Shown here: in pieces, positions 28,237 to 37,820 of the stretch
How the letters are laid out: each line of letters opens with the position of its first letter
Position numbering within the stretch: the first letter of the stretch is position 1
NCBI RefSeq assembly: GCF_003105155.1
Contig: NZ_QETK01000001.1
Coordinates: 124,001 to 188,000 of the forward strand
Direction: 5' to 3'
DNA: 64,000 nt
Origin: Pseudomonas sp. SDI
Lineage (GTDB): Bacteria > Pseudomonadota > Gammaproteobacteria > Pseudomonadales > Pseudomonadaceae
The notes under the pieces: model-generated
The model's input: the letters and a program-made list of their open reading frames with translations, nothing else
The model's database searches: none
Told to the model about the DNA's origin: nothing
Translations under genes and position numbers: made by a program

Positions 28237-28924
28237 GCGTTTTCTCTCTATCGGCGTACAACATTTCGGCCATTTTGAAATCATAGATATCGTCAATATC
28301 GACAGCCCTTTCCCGCGGCACCACTACCGATTTGACGCGACCGGCGAATATCCGCTCATGGCTCAGCACGAAGGCTGGACGCGTTACATAGGCCACGGTG
28401 GTCATGTCGAATACCGCTGGGGCATCCTGACGGCGATGCACGGAATCGCCAGCGCACACCAACTGACTGTTACCCGCCTCGTCCCGGACGACCATGTTGA
28501 AATATGGACTGCGTGCGGCGGGGGTAACGGTGACGACAACGTCCGTCTCTTGATCAAGACTGGCCAGACAATTGCGCACATCTTCACTGTTTCTCAACGG
28601 ACTGGTAGCCGGGAGGCTGATAAAGGTGTCGAACGACTCACCCCGCTCCTGCAGGTAGTTGATGGCATGCCGCCAGGCCAACCACTCGGCAGCCGTATCG
28701 GTGGCCAGCTCATCCGGCCGGACGATGACCTGCGCCGAGTAAGCTCGCGCCACTTCGGCAATGGCTGGCGAATCGGTCGATACGAAGATCTTGTCGATGC
28801 CTTCAACCTGCTGCGCAACCAGAATCGAATGTGCAATCAGGGGCAGATCACCGAGGGGCTTGATGTTCTTGCCAGGCAATCCCTTGGAGTTGCCACGAGC
28901 AAAGATAAAGGCGAAAACGCTCAC
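28223..28924 (-). CDS. legF: CMP-nonulosonate cytidylyltransferase (LegF/PtmB, NeuA-like)
   Basis: Activates the free nonulosonic acid with CTP to the CMP-sugar donor. 233 residues, with the signature ARGNSKGLPGKNIKPLG at residues 9-25, SLPATSPLRN in the middle and the conserved RERAVDIDDIYDF near the C terminus. LegF versus true sialic acid NeuA is decided by the neighbours (legB, legC, ptmE). The start overlaps ptmF by 4 bases. Confidence 0.92.
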   Translation of the reverse strand: MSVFAFIFARGNSKGLPGKNIKPLGDLPLIAHSILVAQQVEGIDKIFVSTDSPAIAEVARAYSAQVIVRPDELATDTAAEWLAWRHAINYLQERGESFDTFISLPATSPLRNSEDVRNCLASLDQETDVVVTVTPAARSPYFNMVVRDEAGNSQLVCAGDSVHRRQDAPAVFDMTTVAYVTRPAFVLSHERIFAGRVKSVVVPRERAVDIDDIYDFKMAEMLYADREKTHVEG

Positions 28925-29937
28925 GCTTGAATACCTCCAATACTAATCACCTGGCCGACTACCGCCGAACGCCTCATGGCCTCGATGAGTTGCAACGTCC
29001 TCAAGGCGTCGACAATGCCCACCGCCGGTCGCACTACCCCCTGTGCTACCTGGGCAAAGTGACGTAACTGATCCAGGTACATATTGTTGCGATCATAGGA
29101 AGGGTCGTCGAAAAGGACCCGCTGCTGGTCTTTACCGGTGTGCAGGACAATGCGGTTATTCAAGATGTCCCAGACCAGGGTGCCAAGTTGGCCGATCACT
29201 TTGCAGGTGCGCACAGGCGCGCGCTGCAGAAAGTCCATGTGCACATTGGCAACCAGACCATCCTTACGCACCAGCACAGCATCCACGGTATCTTCTACGT
29301 CGATTTCCAGCGCACCCGAATTGCGTGCTGCACAGTAGACGGTGTCGAATTCGCCGAACAGCCAGCCCAGGTAATCCAGCTCATGGCTGAGTTCCAGGAG
29401 CACTCCCCCACCCAACGCCTGGCGCGCTGAAACGTTATTTCGATAATCACTGGCCGGCCGCCAATCCGGAAGGTACTGCCCGACATCGACACTGACACCG
29501 CGCACGTCCCCCACGCAACGCTCATCGAGCAGGGCCTTGAATGCCGTGGCCGACGTCATGTAGCGAAGGTTATAGGCAACATCGATGATCGATGCATGCT
29601 CCATTAACAGATCATGCACACCACTCAAACGTTCGAGACTATCGGCGACAGGTTTCTCGATAAGCACCGGAATACGCTGCTGCAGCAGCACGGCTGCATG
29701 CTCGATATGCCAGGGCGCGGGCGACGCCACGATCACAAAACACGGTCTGACTTGCAGGGCATCCTGCAACGAAGCAAAACGCTGGGTATCTTCACCCACT
29801 TCTTCGGCGAGCAACGCTCTACCCGACGCAGAAACACAACCGACCCGGGCAGGGCCGAAGAGCTGTTTCAGGTTTGCGATATGGCGCTTTGCAATACTGC
29901 CACTGCCAATAACCAGATAAGTATTGAGTTCGGTCAT
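28921..29937 (-). CDS. ptmF: Gfo/Idh/MocA-family oxidoreductase, PtmF-like
   Basis: 338 residues, cofactor motif VIGSGSIAKRH, intact IEKP motif and LLELSHELDYLGWLFG with the family His. It lies between ptmE and legF with 4-base overlaps on both sides, exactly the place of ptmF in Campylobacter. PtmF has been associated with providing GlcN-type precursor for GDP-GlcNAc; the exact reaction is not settled to my knowledge. Confidence 0.85.
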   Translation of the reverse strand: MTELNTYLVIGSGSIAKRHIANLKQLFGPARVGCVSASGRALLAEEVGEDTQRFASLQDALQVRPCFVIVASPAPWHIEHAAVLLQQRIPVLIEKPVADSLERLSGVHDLLMEHASIIDVAYNLRYMTSATAFKALLDERCVGDVRGVSVDVGQYLPDWRPASDYRNNVSARQALGGGVLLELSHELDYLGWLFGEFDTVYCAARNSGALEIDVEDTVDAVLVRKDGLVANVHMDFLQRAPVRTCKVIGQLGTLVWDILNNRIVLHTGKDQQRVLFDDPSYDRNNMYLDQLRHFAQVAQGVVRPAVGIVDALRTLQLIEAMRRSAVVGQVISIGGIQA

Positions 29938-30980
29938 AGGCTGCCGAACTCTTGCTGAGCACGCTGAAAATCTTCCATCCGGCCAATATCCAACCAGTAC
30001 TCATGCACCGGGAACATATTAACGTCGCGGCCCGCGGAGATTTCATGCTCAAGCAATGTCGGCATATCGACTCGGGTACCCGCAGCAACGCTCTTTACCA
30101 ACGCCGGCGAGAGCAAGTAGATACCTGCATTGATGAAGAAGCGTTGAATCGGTTTTTCGACCATCGACTGGATCCGATGCCCATCGCTCTGGATGACCCC
30201 ATAGGGAACGCAGTACTCATACTCCCGGACGCACATGGTCGCGGCCGCAGCGTGCTCCTGGTGAAAATCGAGCAGGTTCTCGAAATCCAGCGTGGTCAAC
30301 AGATCGCCGTTCATCATGAATAACGGCAGGTCGATTTCATCATGCGGCAACAGGCCGAGCGCACCGCCGGTACCCAGCGGCAATTCCTCATGAATGTATT
30401 GGATGCTCACCCCCCAGCGACTGCCGTCGCCGAAGTGCTCACGAATCATCTCGGGCATGTAATGCGTGGAGATAAAGAAGCGGTGGAAGCCTGAACTGAT
30501 GAAACGCTCCAGAATCAACTCGAGAATTGGTTTCTCGCCGACCTTCAGGAGCGGCTTGGGGCAGTTGTGGGTCAGCGGACGCAAACGCGTACCAAAGCCA
30601 CCCGCCATCAGAAACACCGGGTTGTTGCGCCGCGGCTTGTTCAGGAGGTCGTGCAGGGTTTCAAGGCCAATCACCGTGCCCTCAGTATCAACCACTGGCA
30701 ACTGCAGCAATTGGTACTTTTCCATTACCGTCAGGATCCGTTCCTTGCTCCAGTTCGGCTCGGCAGTTCTGGGCGTAGGGCACATAACTTCCCTGGCAGG
30801 CGTACTCAAAGGCCGCTGCTTCAACAACGCACGTCGAATATCACCGTCCGTCAAAGTTCCCAGCAGCCGACGCTGCTGATCAACGACCATGACGATTCGC
30901 ACCGCGACCCGATCGAGTGTCGCAATGGCTTCTTCCATAGAGCACTCAGGGTCGACGAGCGTTTGTTCCCACTGCTTCAT
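29934..30980 (-). CDS. ptmE: PtmE-like nucleotidyltransferase with N-terminal CBS pair
   Basis: 348 residues. Two CBS domains span about 1-118 (GTLTDGDIRRALL is a CBS hallmark), followed by a GlmU/RmlA-type nucleotidyltransferase with FLMAGGFGTRLRPLT and CPKPLLKVG. PtmE makes GDP-GlcN in the Campylobacter legionaminic acid route, so its presence suggests the GDP-linked pathway instead of the UDP-linked one. The CBS pair probably senses a nucleotide. It overlaps ptmF by 4 bases. Confidence 0.9.
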   Translation of the reverse strand: MKQWEQTLVDPECSMEEAIATLDRVAVRIVMVVDQQRRLLGTLTDGDIRRALLKQRPLSTPAREVMCPTPRTAEPNWSKERILTVMEKYQLLQLPVVDTEGTVIGLETLHDLLNKPRRNNPVFLMAGGFGTRLRPLTHNCPKPLLKVGEKPILELILERFISSGFHRFFISTHYMPEMIREHFGDGSRWGVSIQYIHEELPLGTGGALGLLPHDEIDLPLFMMNGDLLTTLDFENLLDFHQEHAAAATMCVREYEYCVPYGVIQSDGHRIQSMVEKPIQRFFINAGIYLLSPALVKSVAAGTRVDMPTLLEHEISAGRDVNMFPVHEYWLDIGRMEDFQRAQQEFGSL

Positions 30981-30998
30981 TGCGTACCTTCTCTATAT

Positions 30999-31667
30999 TT
31001 ACGCGCCCGACACGGGTCTTAGACGCGCCGGCGGACCAATCAAAACACCCTGGGCGGGCACATCACGCACGACCACCGTCCCAGCACCGACCACTGCGTC
31101 CTCTCCAATGGCAATTCCTTGTATTACGGTGGATCCGCTTCCAACAAACGCACCGATCGAAACGTGAACACCACCGCACAGCGTTGCCGCAGGGGCGACA
31201 TGGACATGCGCAGCCAAACAGCAGTCGTGATCCAGGCTTGCCCGGGTGTTGACGACCGTATTGCATCCAACCATCACATCGGGTTGCAAAATAGCGCCCG
31301 CCATCACTTGAGCCCCCTCGCCCAGGACGACCGACTCGTCGATCCAGGCAGTCGGGTGCACCAGCACGGGAAAGTGAAAACCCTTGGCTTTGGCCTGTTC
31401 AAAGATCAGGCGACGCAACGTGCTCCCGACCACCTGCCCGATGCCATTGATCAAGCCCACGCTATCGCGATCAAACTGCTCCAACGCCTCGTCGCCACCG
31501 AGCACCTGAAGACCTCTCCAGTGGCCAACACCCTGCTTGACCAGGCCAGGGTCGCAGACACCGAGAAGCTCGTGGCCACACGCCCTGACGAGCGAAAGTA
31601 ACACTTTCGCATGACCGCCAGCGCCCAGCAGGACCAATGGCAACGATTGCGTCGGAGCCGCATTCAT
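30999..31667 (-). CDS. legH: NeuD/LegH-type sugar N- or O-acetyltransferase
   Basis: Left-handed beta-helix acetyltransferase of 222 residues. The N-terminal Rossmann-like PglD domain has LVLLGAGGHAKVL, and hexapeptide repeats run from about residue 95 to 210. RASLDHDC contains the catalytic His. In the legionaminic pathway LegH acetylates the 4-amino group made by LegC. The start overlaps legI by 4 bases. Confidence 0.88.
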   Translation of the reverse strand: MNAAPTQSLPLVLLGAGGHAKVLLSLVRACGHELLGVCDPGLVKQGVGHWRGLQVLGGDEALEQFDRDSVGLINGIGQVVGSTLRRLIFEQAKAKGFHFPVLVHPTAWIDESVVLGEGAQVMAGAILQPDVMVGCNTVVNTRASLDHDCCLAAHVHVAPAATLCGGVHVSIGAFVGSGSTVIQGIAIGEDAVVGAGTVVVRDVPAQGVLIGPPARLRPVSGA

Positions 31668-32749
31668 TTTTCGATAATCTCGCCAGTTGCAAACGCACGG
31701 CGACTGGTACTGCCGACCAGTTCCCACAGGGCAGTAGGCGGTAAACCAGAACCACTGCGCGCAGTGGTCAGGTCATCCCGGACAATCACCGAATTAGCGG
31801 CGATTTCGCGTGCCGCAACCACTTGTTGGCGCGCAGCTTTTCGTGTGTCCCACTCACTTGCCTGAGGTGCCTTGCAGGGATCTCCCAGTGCCAGTTCCAG
31901 AGCGCGGATCTGCGCCACCATCAACGAAAGCTCTTCCGGCTCAAGCGAGGCCTTGTGGTCCGGCCCGGGCATCGAGCGATCCAGGGTGAAGTGTTTTTCT
32001 ATGACCGTTGCGCCACGAGCCACGGCGGCCGCAGGAATCAGGCAACCTTCGGTATGGTCGGAATAACCCACCGCCAAGCCGAACGCCTTCAGCGTGTCCA
32101 TCGCACGCAGATTGACTTCATGAGGCGGTGTCGGGTACTGAGAGGTGCAGTGCAGCAAGGTAACGTGCCCTTGCAGACGCTGGCGATTGTCCGGGTTGCC
32201 CCAAGACTTCCAGACTTCATCCATATCGGCCGGCTCGGTCGACGAGGACAGTGCATGGGCGACGATCGCAAGCCCCTGCTCGACCTCGCTCATGGTTGCC
32301 ATCCCGGTGGAGAGCACAAGAGGCTTGCCCGTGTGGGCAAACTGCCAGAGCAATGGCCCGTTCGTGAGCTCCCCCGAGGGAACCTTGAAGAACGGTAGGT
32401 TCATCTCGCAGAGAAACGCCAGACTGCCTGTATCGAACGCTGTCGAAAGAAACTCGATTCCCTTGCTCCGCGCATACGCTTGCAACTCGTAGTGCCAGTC
32501 GCGAGGCAGCTCCAGCTTTTTCAGCATTGCCAATTGGCTTTCCGACGCATCCGTGCTCTGTTTCTGGTAGCTGGCCTTGGGAGCCGCCTTGGACGCAAGC
32601 CGGGCAGCGTCGAAAGTCTGGAACTTAACAGCGTCGGCACCTGCAGCGGCCGCTGCATCGACCAGAGCAAAGGCAAGGTCACGCTCACCGTTATGGTTAA
32701 CACCGGCCTCGGCTATGATGTATACCGCGTTTGCATTGGATGATTTCAT
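31664..32749 (-). CDS. legI: Nonulosonic acid synthase (LegI, NeuB family)
   Basis: Condenses the 6-deoxy-diacetamido hexose with phosphoenolpyruvate to give the free nonulosonate. 361 residues: a TIM-barrel NeuB domain with IAEAGVNHNG, KFQTFDA, KVPSGEL and EKHFTLDRSMPGPDHKAS, then a C-terminal antifreeze-like SAF domain. It sits between legG (3-base gap) and legH (overlap). Sialic acid (NeuB) and pseudaminic acid (PseI) synthases share the fold; the surrounding legB/legC/ptmE genes indicate the legionaminic branch. Confidence 0.93.
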   Translation of the reverse strand: MKSSNANAVYIIAEAGVNHNGERDLAFALVDAAAAAGADAVKFQTFDAARLASKAAPKASYQKQSTDASESQLAMLKKLELPRDWHYELQAYARSKGIEFLSTAFDTGSLAFLCEMNLPFFKVPSGELTNGPLLWQFAHTGKPLVLSTGMATMSEVEQGLAIVAHALSSSTEPADMDEVWKSWGNPDNRQRLQGHVTLLHCTSQYPTPPHEVNLRAMDTLKAFGLAVGYSDHTEGCLIPAAAVARGATVIEKHFTLDRSMPGPDHKASLEPEELSLMVAQIRALELALGDPCKAPQASEWDTRKAARQQVVAAREIAANSVIVRDDLTTARSGSGLPPTALWELVGSTSRRAFATGEIIEK

Positions 32750-32752
32750 GGC

Positions 32753-33907
32753 TCAACTCAAATCGTGAAATGACTTGCTGTGACTGATGTCGAAGCGCTC
32801 GAGAACCCCCACAATACTCCGCGCCGCATCCCCCGCCCCGTATGGATTGCTCGCCTGCTTGCACAGCGCAGCGAATTCGCCGGACAGCGCCTGCCGCAAT
32901 GCCGCCTCAATCGCCGCGGGCTCGGGCTTGCAGTTCAAAACCGAGTCTGCAGCCAAGCGCCCATCCTGGCGGGCACCGATATTGACGGTAGGAATGCCGA
33001 ACGCTGGAACTTCGATAATGCCGCTCGAGGAGTTCCCTACCACCGCATCGGCCAATGCAACCGTGCTCAGATAGCGCTTGAAGCCCAACGACGGAATCGC
33101 CTTGATTCGCGTCGGCGCTTGCCGAGCATACTCTTCGAGCAGTGGAATTATTGCGCGACCGCCATTATCGGCATTCGGATAAGTAACGATGACCTTGTGC
33201 TCCGGAAAGCAGTCAAGTGCGGATAACAGCGCCTGGAAGCTCTGCACCGGATCCTCTTCAGCCAGTGTCACCGGATGATAGGTAACCAGCAGGAAAGGAG
33301 AATCGAGCTCAAACTCGAGACTCGCGGACAGTTCATCCCGCGTCATCCGCTGGCTGCGCAACAGATGATCCAGGCCAACCGCACCGACGTTGAATACCCG
33401 CTCGGCAGACTCACCCATCTGAATCACACGCTGACGGTAGGGCTCTGCTGCCACGAAATGCAGATAGGACATCTTGGTAATGGCGTGACGAATCGCATCG
33501 TCATACGCGCCTTCGGTGATTTCGCCTCCGTGCAGGTGCGCTACGGGTATCTTCATCACCAGCGCTGCCTGGACAATCGCCAATGCCTCGAAGCGATCGC
33601 CCAGCACCACCAGCACATCAGGGCGCAGCCGATCGAGGGCATCAGCGAAGCCAAGCACTCCCAGCCCTATGGACTTGACAACACCCACGTCGGTATCGGA
33701 CGAAAGCAGCATCTCGACCTTGGCATCAATGGCAAAACCATCGCTTTCGATGGTCTTCCACGTTGCACCAAACTCGGGCGACAGGTGCATACCGCTGACA
33801 ATGATCTGCAGATCAAGCCGAGGACTGGACTGAATGTCCTTCATCAACCAGTAAAGCAAACCGTACTCGGCGCGTGTACCGGTAAAAACGCAGACTTTGC
33901 GCTTCAA
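32753..33907 (-). CDS. legG: Hydrolysing NDP-sugar 2-epimerase (LegG, NeuC family)
   Basis: Removes the nucleotide and inverts C2 of the bacillosamine-type intermediate to give the diacetamido-mannose substrate of LegI. 384 residues, with VFTGTRAEYGLL, LHGGEITEGAYDD and the late GNSSSGIIEVP. Start: no ATG is available near the domain start. A TTG at 33907 overlaps the TGA of legC (TTGA), has GGAG about 9 bases upstream and gives the usual NeuC length. GTRAEYG distinguishes it from the non-hydrolysing WecB/WbjD type. Confidence 0.92.
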   Translation of the reverse strand: MKRKVCVFTGTRAEYGLLYWLMKDIQSSPRLDLQIIVSGMHLSPEFGATWKTIESDGFAIDAKVEMLLSSDTDVGVVKSIGLGVLGFADALDRLRPDVLVVLGDRFEALAIVQAALVMKIPVAHLHGGEITEGAYDDAIRHAITKMSYLHFVAAEPYRQRVIQMGESAERVFNVGAVGLDHLLRSQRMTRDELSASLEFELDSPFLLVTYHPVTLAEEDPVQSFQALLSALDCFPEHKVIVTYPNADNGGRAIIPLLEEYARQAPTRIKAIPSLGFKRYLSTVALADAVVGNSSSGIIEVPAFGIPTVNIGARQDGRLAADSVLNCKPEPAAIEAALRQALSGEFAALCKQASNPYGAGDAARSIVGVLERFDISHSKSFHDLS

Positions 33908-35055
33908 ATCGACGGCTCCGGGAGAACGCTGCTTGGCAAATTGACCACCCGCTCCTCCAGCCACAACGCGTTGCTCAAATCACCGCGCAGACTGTCGGCA
34001 AAGGTCGGCAGGTGTGTCATCAAGCGCCAGATCGGTCGCGTCATTACGCCTGACGCGTTACTTGCCAGAAGCAGTGCGTCGCGCTGTTCCAGGTCTTCAC
34101 AAATGATGGCATTCAACCAGTAGTTGGAGCGGCACCCCTCGGGCTCCAGAACGAATTGAGCCGAACGTCCCTGGAAAAACGCCTCATAGCTCGCGGCCAG
34201 GGCGCGCTTGGATGCGATGAAGGCTTCAAGGCTTTCCAACTGCGCGCAACCGAGTGCGGCATTGAGATTGGGCAAACGATAGTTGTATCCAACTTCGTCG
34301 TGCACATACTCGTAGGGGTGAGCCTTCTTGGCAGTCGTAGTGATGTGTTTGGCACGAACACCCAGTGCTTCGCCAGCCAGAATCATGCCCCCACCGCCGG
34401 TGGTGATGATCTTGTTGCCATTGAAACTCAGTGTACCGACACACCCGAATGTGCCGGTATGGCGCCCCTTGTAGAGGCTGCCCAGAGACTCTGCCGCATC
34501 TTCGACCAACGCCAGGTTCCAGCGTGCACAAACCCGGACCAGTTCATCGAGCTCCACCGGGTGGCCGAAGGTATGCATCGGCAGGCACGCCCGCAACACT
34601 TGCCCGCCTGCCTTAGTACGGCAGACCCCCTCCGGATCGAGGTAGGCACTTTCCTCCAACCATGCTTCAAGCGCCGTGGGAGACAAGCCCAGGGTGTGCC
34701 GATCAACGTCGATAAAGACCGGTTCGGCACCGCAGTAAGCAATGGCGTTGCAGGTAGCAACAAACGTCAGCGGCTGAGTCAGAACCAGGTCACCGGGTTT
34801 TACGCCTGCCAGCAGCAATGATACATGCAGTGCTGCCGTACCGTTGACCGTAGCTACCGCACGCGGAGACCCCGTGTAGGCCGCCATGTCATTCTCGAAG
34901 CGATCGACGAAAGCGCCCACACTGGAAACAAAGGTCGAATCGACCGTTTCAAGTACATACTTTTTTTCATTCCCCTGAAACACCGGTGCGTGCAGCGGAA
35001 TGAAATCATTTGTACGGTATTGTTCGCGGATGAAACCGATTAGCGCATCGAACAT
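33904..35055 (-). CDS. legC: PLP-dependent sugar 4-aminotransferase (LegC)
   Basis: DegT/DnrJ/EryC1-type aminotransferase, 383 residues. It converts the 4-keto-6-deoxy product of LegB to the 4-amino sugar. The PLP lysine is in SFNGNKIITTGGGG and the cofactor-binding Asp in LVEDAAESLGS. The N terminus (FIPLHAPVFQGNEKKYV) is of the LegC subtype. It precedes legG with a 4-base overlap. The ATG at 35055 was preferred over a GTG three codons upstream. Confidence 0.93.
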   Translation of the reverse strand: MFDALIGFIREQYRTNDFIPLHAPVFQGNEKKYVLETVDSTFVSSVGAFVDRFENDMAAYTGSPRAVATVNGTAALHVSLLLAGVKPGDLVLTQPLTFVATCNAIAYCGAEPVFIDVDRHTLGLSPTALEAWLEESAYLDPEGVCRTKAGGQVLRACLPMHTFGHPVELDELVRVCARWNLALVEDAAESLGSLYKGRHTGTFGCVGTLSFNGNKIITTGGGGMILAGEALGVRAKHITTTAKKAHPYEYVHDEVGYNYRLPNLNAALGCAQLESLEAFIASKRALAASYEAFFQGRSAQFVLEPEGCRSNYWLNAIICEDLEQRDALLLASNASGVMTRPIWRLMTHLPTFADSLRGDLSNALWLEERVVNLPSSVLPEPSI

Positions 35056-35064
35056 GGCAAGCAC

Positions 35065-36045
35065 TCAGACGTTGTAGAGGTCGGCTTTGTATTTGGCCAG
35101 GTTTTCCGCACGAGAGAACCAATCGATTGTTTCCTGCAAACCTTGCCGAATGGAATACTGTGGTTCAAAGCCAGTCAGGCCATGAATCTTGGTATTGTCA
35201 CACCAGAGACGGAACACTTCCGATTTTTCTGGACGCAGGCGCTGGTCGTCCATCAGGAACTCGACATCGCTCCCCATCAACTCTCGAATCAATTCGAGCG
35301 TATCGCCAACGGAAATTTCGTAGTTGGAGCCAATATTCACGGTTTCACCAATCGCCTTGTCGCACCGCGCAAGCTCCAGGAAGCCACGGCAGGTGTCGGC
35401 GACGTAGTTGAAGTCACGCGTAGGCGAAACATCGCCCAACTTGATTTGTTTCTTGCCGTTGGCAATCTGGGTAATGATGGTCGGGATCACCGCACGTGCA
35501 GATTGACGCGGGCCATAGGTATTGAAGGGCCGAGCAATGGTCAAAGGCAGGTCGAAGGCATTGAAGAAGCTCATCGCCATGGCGTCAGCGCCCATTTTCG
35601 ACGCACTGTAGGGTGATTGGGGCTGCAGTGGGTGCTTTTCATCGATTGGTACGTACTGGGCAGTACCGTAGACTTCGCTGGTCGATGTATGAATGACACG
35701 TTGAACACCATTATCCATGGCCGCCTGGCAAATGTTCAGCGTACCCTTTACGTTGGTATCGACATAGCTATCGGGCGCAACATAGGAATAAGGAATGGCG
35801 ATCAGTGCAGCCAGATGAAAAACGGTATCGACACCCTTGGTAATATGCTTGCAGTAATGTGGGTCGCGAACATCGCCATTCAGAACTTCAATGTCTTTAA
35901 GACAAGCAACGTCTTCAAGCCATCCCCAATAATTGAACGAATTATATTGAGAAAGCGCCTTTACCTCATAACCCTCACGAACCAACAGCTCGGTCAAGTG
36001 CGAACCGATAAAACCATCTGCACCTGTTACCAATACCTTTTTCAT
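35065..36045 (-). CDS. legB: NDP-GlcNAc 4,6-dehydratase (LegB)
   Basis: Extended SDR of 326 residues, first dedicated step of legionaminic acid synthesis. The motif TGADGFIGSHL is at the N terminus, HTSTSEVYG supplies the Thr/Glu dehydratase signature, and YSASK the catalytic Tyr/Lys. LegB proteins are 4,6-dehydratases that retain configuration, unlike PseB. It is the first gene of the long biosynthetic unit; the 180 bases upstream must contain its promoter. AAGGTGG lies 5 bases before the ATG. Confidence 0.93.
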   Translation of the reverse strand: MKKVLVTGADGFIGSHLTELLVREGYEVKALSQYNSFNYWGWLEDVACLKDIEVLNGDVRDPHYCKHITKGVDTVFHLAALIAIPYSYVAPDSYVDTNVKGTLNICQAAMDNGVQRVIHTSTSEVYGTAQYVPIDEKHPLQPQSPYSASKMGADAMAMSFFNAFDLPLTIARPFNTYGPRQSARAVIPTIITQIANGKKQIKLGDVSPTRDFNYVADTCRGFLELARCDKAIGETVNIGSNYEISVGDTLELIRELMGSDVEFLMDDQRLRPEKSEVFRLWCDNTKIHGLTGFEPQYSIRQGLQETIDWFSRAENLAKYKADLYNV

Positions 36046-36220
36046 CACACCACCTTAATCCCGTCACACGAGCAGACGACTAAACCCTACTCATTAAAAT
36101 CACTATATTTCGCTATACACCTGACTATAAACATCCGGCACTGATAGCAGTCGACATGCCTCAATCTACATTTTTTGAGATGACTGCACCACCCCGGCGC
36201 CAGACACAAGACAGAAAGAC
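36046..36220 (-). promoter_or_regulatory. Presumed promoter region of the legB...wbpM unit
   Basis: Gap between a terminator and legB, less GC-rich than its surroundings on the legB side. On the minus strand a TATAGT near 36114-36119 could be a -10 box, but no convincing -35 is seen. No intact ops element (GGCGGTAG) was seen here. Confidence 0.35.
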
Positions 36221-36261
36221 AAAAGGGCTGGCCGACACTGCGACCTCGGCATCAGCCCTTT
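36221..36261 (-). terminator. Terminator after wzz2
   Basis: On the minus strand, AAAGGGCTG ... CAGCCCTTTT forms an outer stem with inner CCGA/TCGG pairing, followed by TTTTGTCTTTCT. It lies 10 bases after the wzz2 stop and separates the wzz genes from the legB unit. Confidence 0.75.
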
Positions 36262-36270
36262 CTGCCGGAC

Positions 36271-37560
36271 TCAGGCACCAGCCACTGTACCGCGGCGCAA
36301 CTGTATATAACGCATCAAAATGACAGCACCCGCAGCCAGCACCGCCCCCAAAAGCACGCCCAACACCACGACCAGCACTTTCATCGGCTTGATCGGCGCA
36401 AGCGGCTGCAAGGCAGGACGGTCGATAACCACCAGTTTCAACTGCTGCATATCGGTATTCAGGCTCTTCAGGCGGACCATCTCTTTCTGCATCGGCTCAA
36501 CCCCCAACAGGAAGAGGTCCTCGTTCTGACGCTGCCTTAACGCTTCTGCCTGTCGATTGGACTGGAGCATCTGCAGCTCCTTGTGAATTTCGGCGATACG
36601 CCCACTGGAGAAGTCGTCGGACCCACGCTTCTGCAGAACCGCACGCTCGGCCTCCAGCGCATCGCTCCCCATGAAATACAACGGTATGGTCTGGTTACTG
36701 ACTTCTGTCCGCATGACGCTGCCAGCCCCCCCCTGACCTGCCTCGCCCAGCAGAGAAGGGGTAGTGGGCCGTTTGATACCCAGCGAGTGGGCAATTGCAA
36801 TCGCCTCGGACAACTCGCTGATGCGATTCAGTCGCTGTGTCTTCAACTGCTGACGAAGGGCCTTGAGCTCATCCTGCAAAAGAGATCGCTTGAGGTTGTC
36901 CTGCTCCAGCAACTTGGCAATCTGCCCTTGTTTGTCTGCCTCGTAGACTGCCCGCTGCGCATCGATCAAGGTGGACACCTCAGCCATACGGTTGCGCAAG
37001 ATCACGTCGAAATCAGACTGGACAATGTTGCGCTGAGCGGCAATCGCATAGGAAACAAAGCCATTGAGAATCGCCACACCATCCACCCCCTGCGGGTAAG
37101 ACATATCGACGGAGACTCGCGCCGCCACCGGATCGGTGTCAGGGGCCGGCAAGGTAATCTTGAGGGAGCTGCGATTGAACTCTTCGAACGCCTGCTCCAC
37201 GGTCATACCAGCGCGCAGGTACGACCTGAAGAGCTCCTCGTTTTCACGGAAGTAGTTCAAGCGGATACTGTAGGACTCCAACGCCGCGCCAATTTTGAGC
37301 ACCGCAGCATTCGGAGAAAGATCATAGAGCGCGGAACGGTTCAGGGAGTCCATGTCATTCAGCGCGACAGGGCGGAGAACACTGGTCACCTGGTATACCG
37401 GCGTAGCGATAAAGGACACGTAGAGCGCAGCAAGCAAGCCCGTGCAGCTCGCCACTGCACAGATGAAAAGTCTTCGTCGCCATAGCATCTGGAAAATGGC
37501 AAACAAATCGAACTCCACACGCGGAATTACCGGAAAGCCAGTAGCACTACTCACATTCAC
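36271..37560 (-). CDS. wzz2: O-antigen chain-length regulator, second Wzz copy
   Basis: Polysaccharide co-polymerase, 429 residues. A membrane helix near residues 32-54 is followed by a periplasmic coiled-coil-rich region and a second helix near the C terminus (MKVLVVVLGVLLGAVLAAGA). MGSDALEAERAVLQKR matches the Wzz block also present in the first copy. No ATG is near the domain; GTG at 37560 (AAGG upstream) or 37554 is the likely start. It is longer by about 80 residues than the neighbouring copy, mainly in the coiled-coil part. Confidence 0.85.
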   Translation of the reverse strand: MNVSSATGFPVIPRVEFDLFAIFQMLWRRRLFICAVASCTGLLAALYVSFIATPVYQVTSVLRPVALNDMDSLNRSALYDLSPNAAVLKIGAALESYSIRLNYFRENEELFRSYLRAGMTVEQAFEEFNRSSLKITLPAPDTDPVAARVSVDMSYPQGVDGVAILNGFVSYAIAAQRNIVQSDFDVILRNRMAEVSTLIDAQRAVYEADKQGQIAKLLEQDNLKRSLLQDELKALRQQLKTQRLNRISELSEAIAIAHSLGIKRPTTPSLLGEAGQGGAGSVMRTEVSNQTIPLYFMGSDALEAERAVLQKRGSDDFSSGRIAEIHKELQMLQSNRQAEALRQRQNEDLFLLGVEPMQKEMVRLKSLNTDMQQLKLVVIDRPALQPLAPIKPMKVLVVVLGVLLGAVLAAGAVILMRYIQLRRGTVAGA

Positions 37561-37820
37561 CTGCCTTGGTAGATAGCTCAGCTCCAATCCTGGGCAAGTC
37601 CGCACACCATAAACCGGAAGCCGCCAAATGAGCGGAGCGAAAGCCTCCTCTCAGCCGACATCAGAGCAAAAGCCGCGAGTCTACCAAGATCCAGACCAAT
37701 TACAAGGCTACACCCCGCACCGCAAAATACCGCACCCTACCCAAAAATCACCGCGACACAACGGCAGCGAACAAGCGACCTGGCTCACACACCAAGACAG
37801 CCGCTGCAACGCTCCTGATA

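Noticed and set aside
28223..33907. Sialic acid (Neu5Ac) or pseudaminic acid pathway
   Set aside because: PtmE with CBS domains, LegB, LegC and hydrolysing LegG together indicate the legionaminic branch; no PseB/PseC/PseG-type set is seen. The stereoisomer (Leg, 4eLeg or 8eLeg) cannot be decided.
36046..36220. ops/JUMPStart element upstream of legB
   Set aside because: No GGCGGTAG and no extended match to the consensus.
37561..37820. Possible small gene between the two wzz genes
   Set aside because: Only a 94-codon plus-strand frame of biased composition that runs into wzz1 antisense; no ribosome site or similarity.
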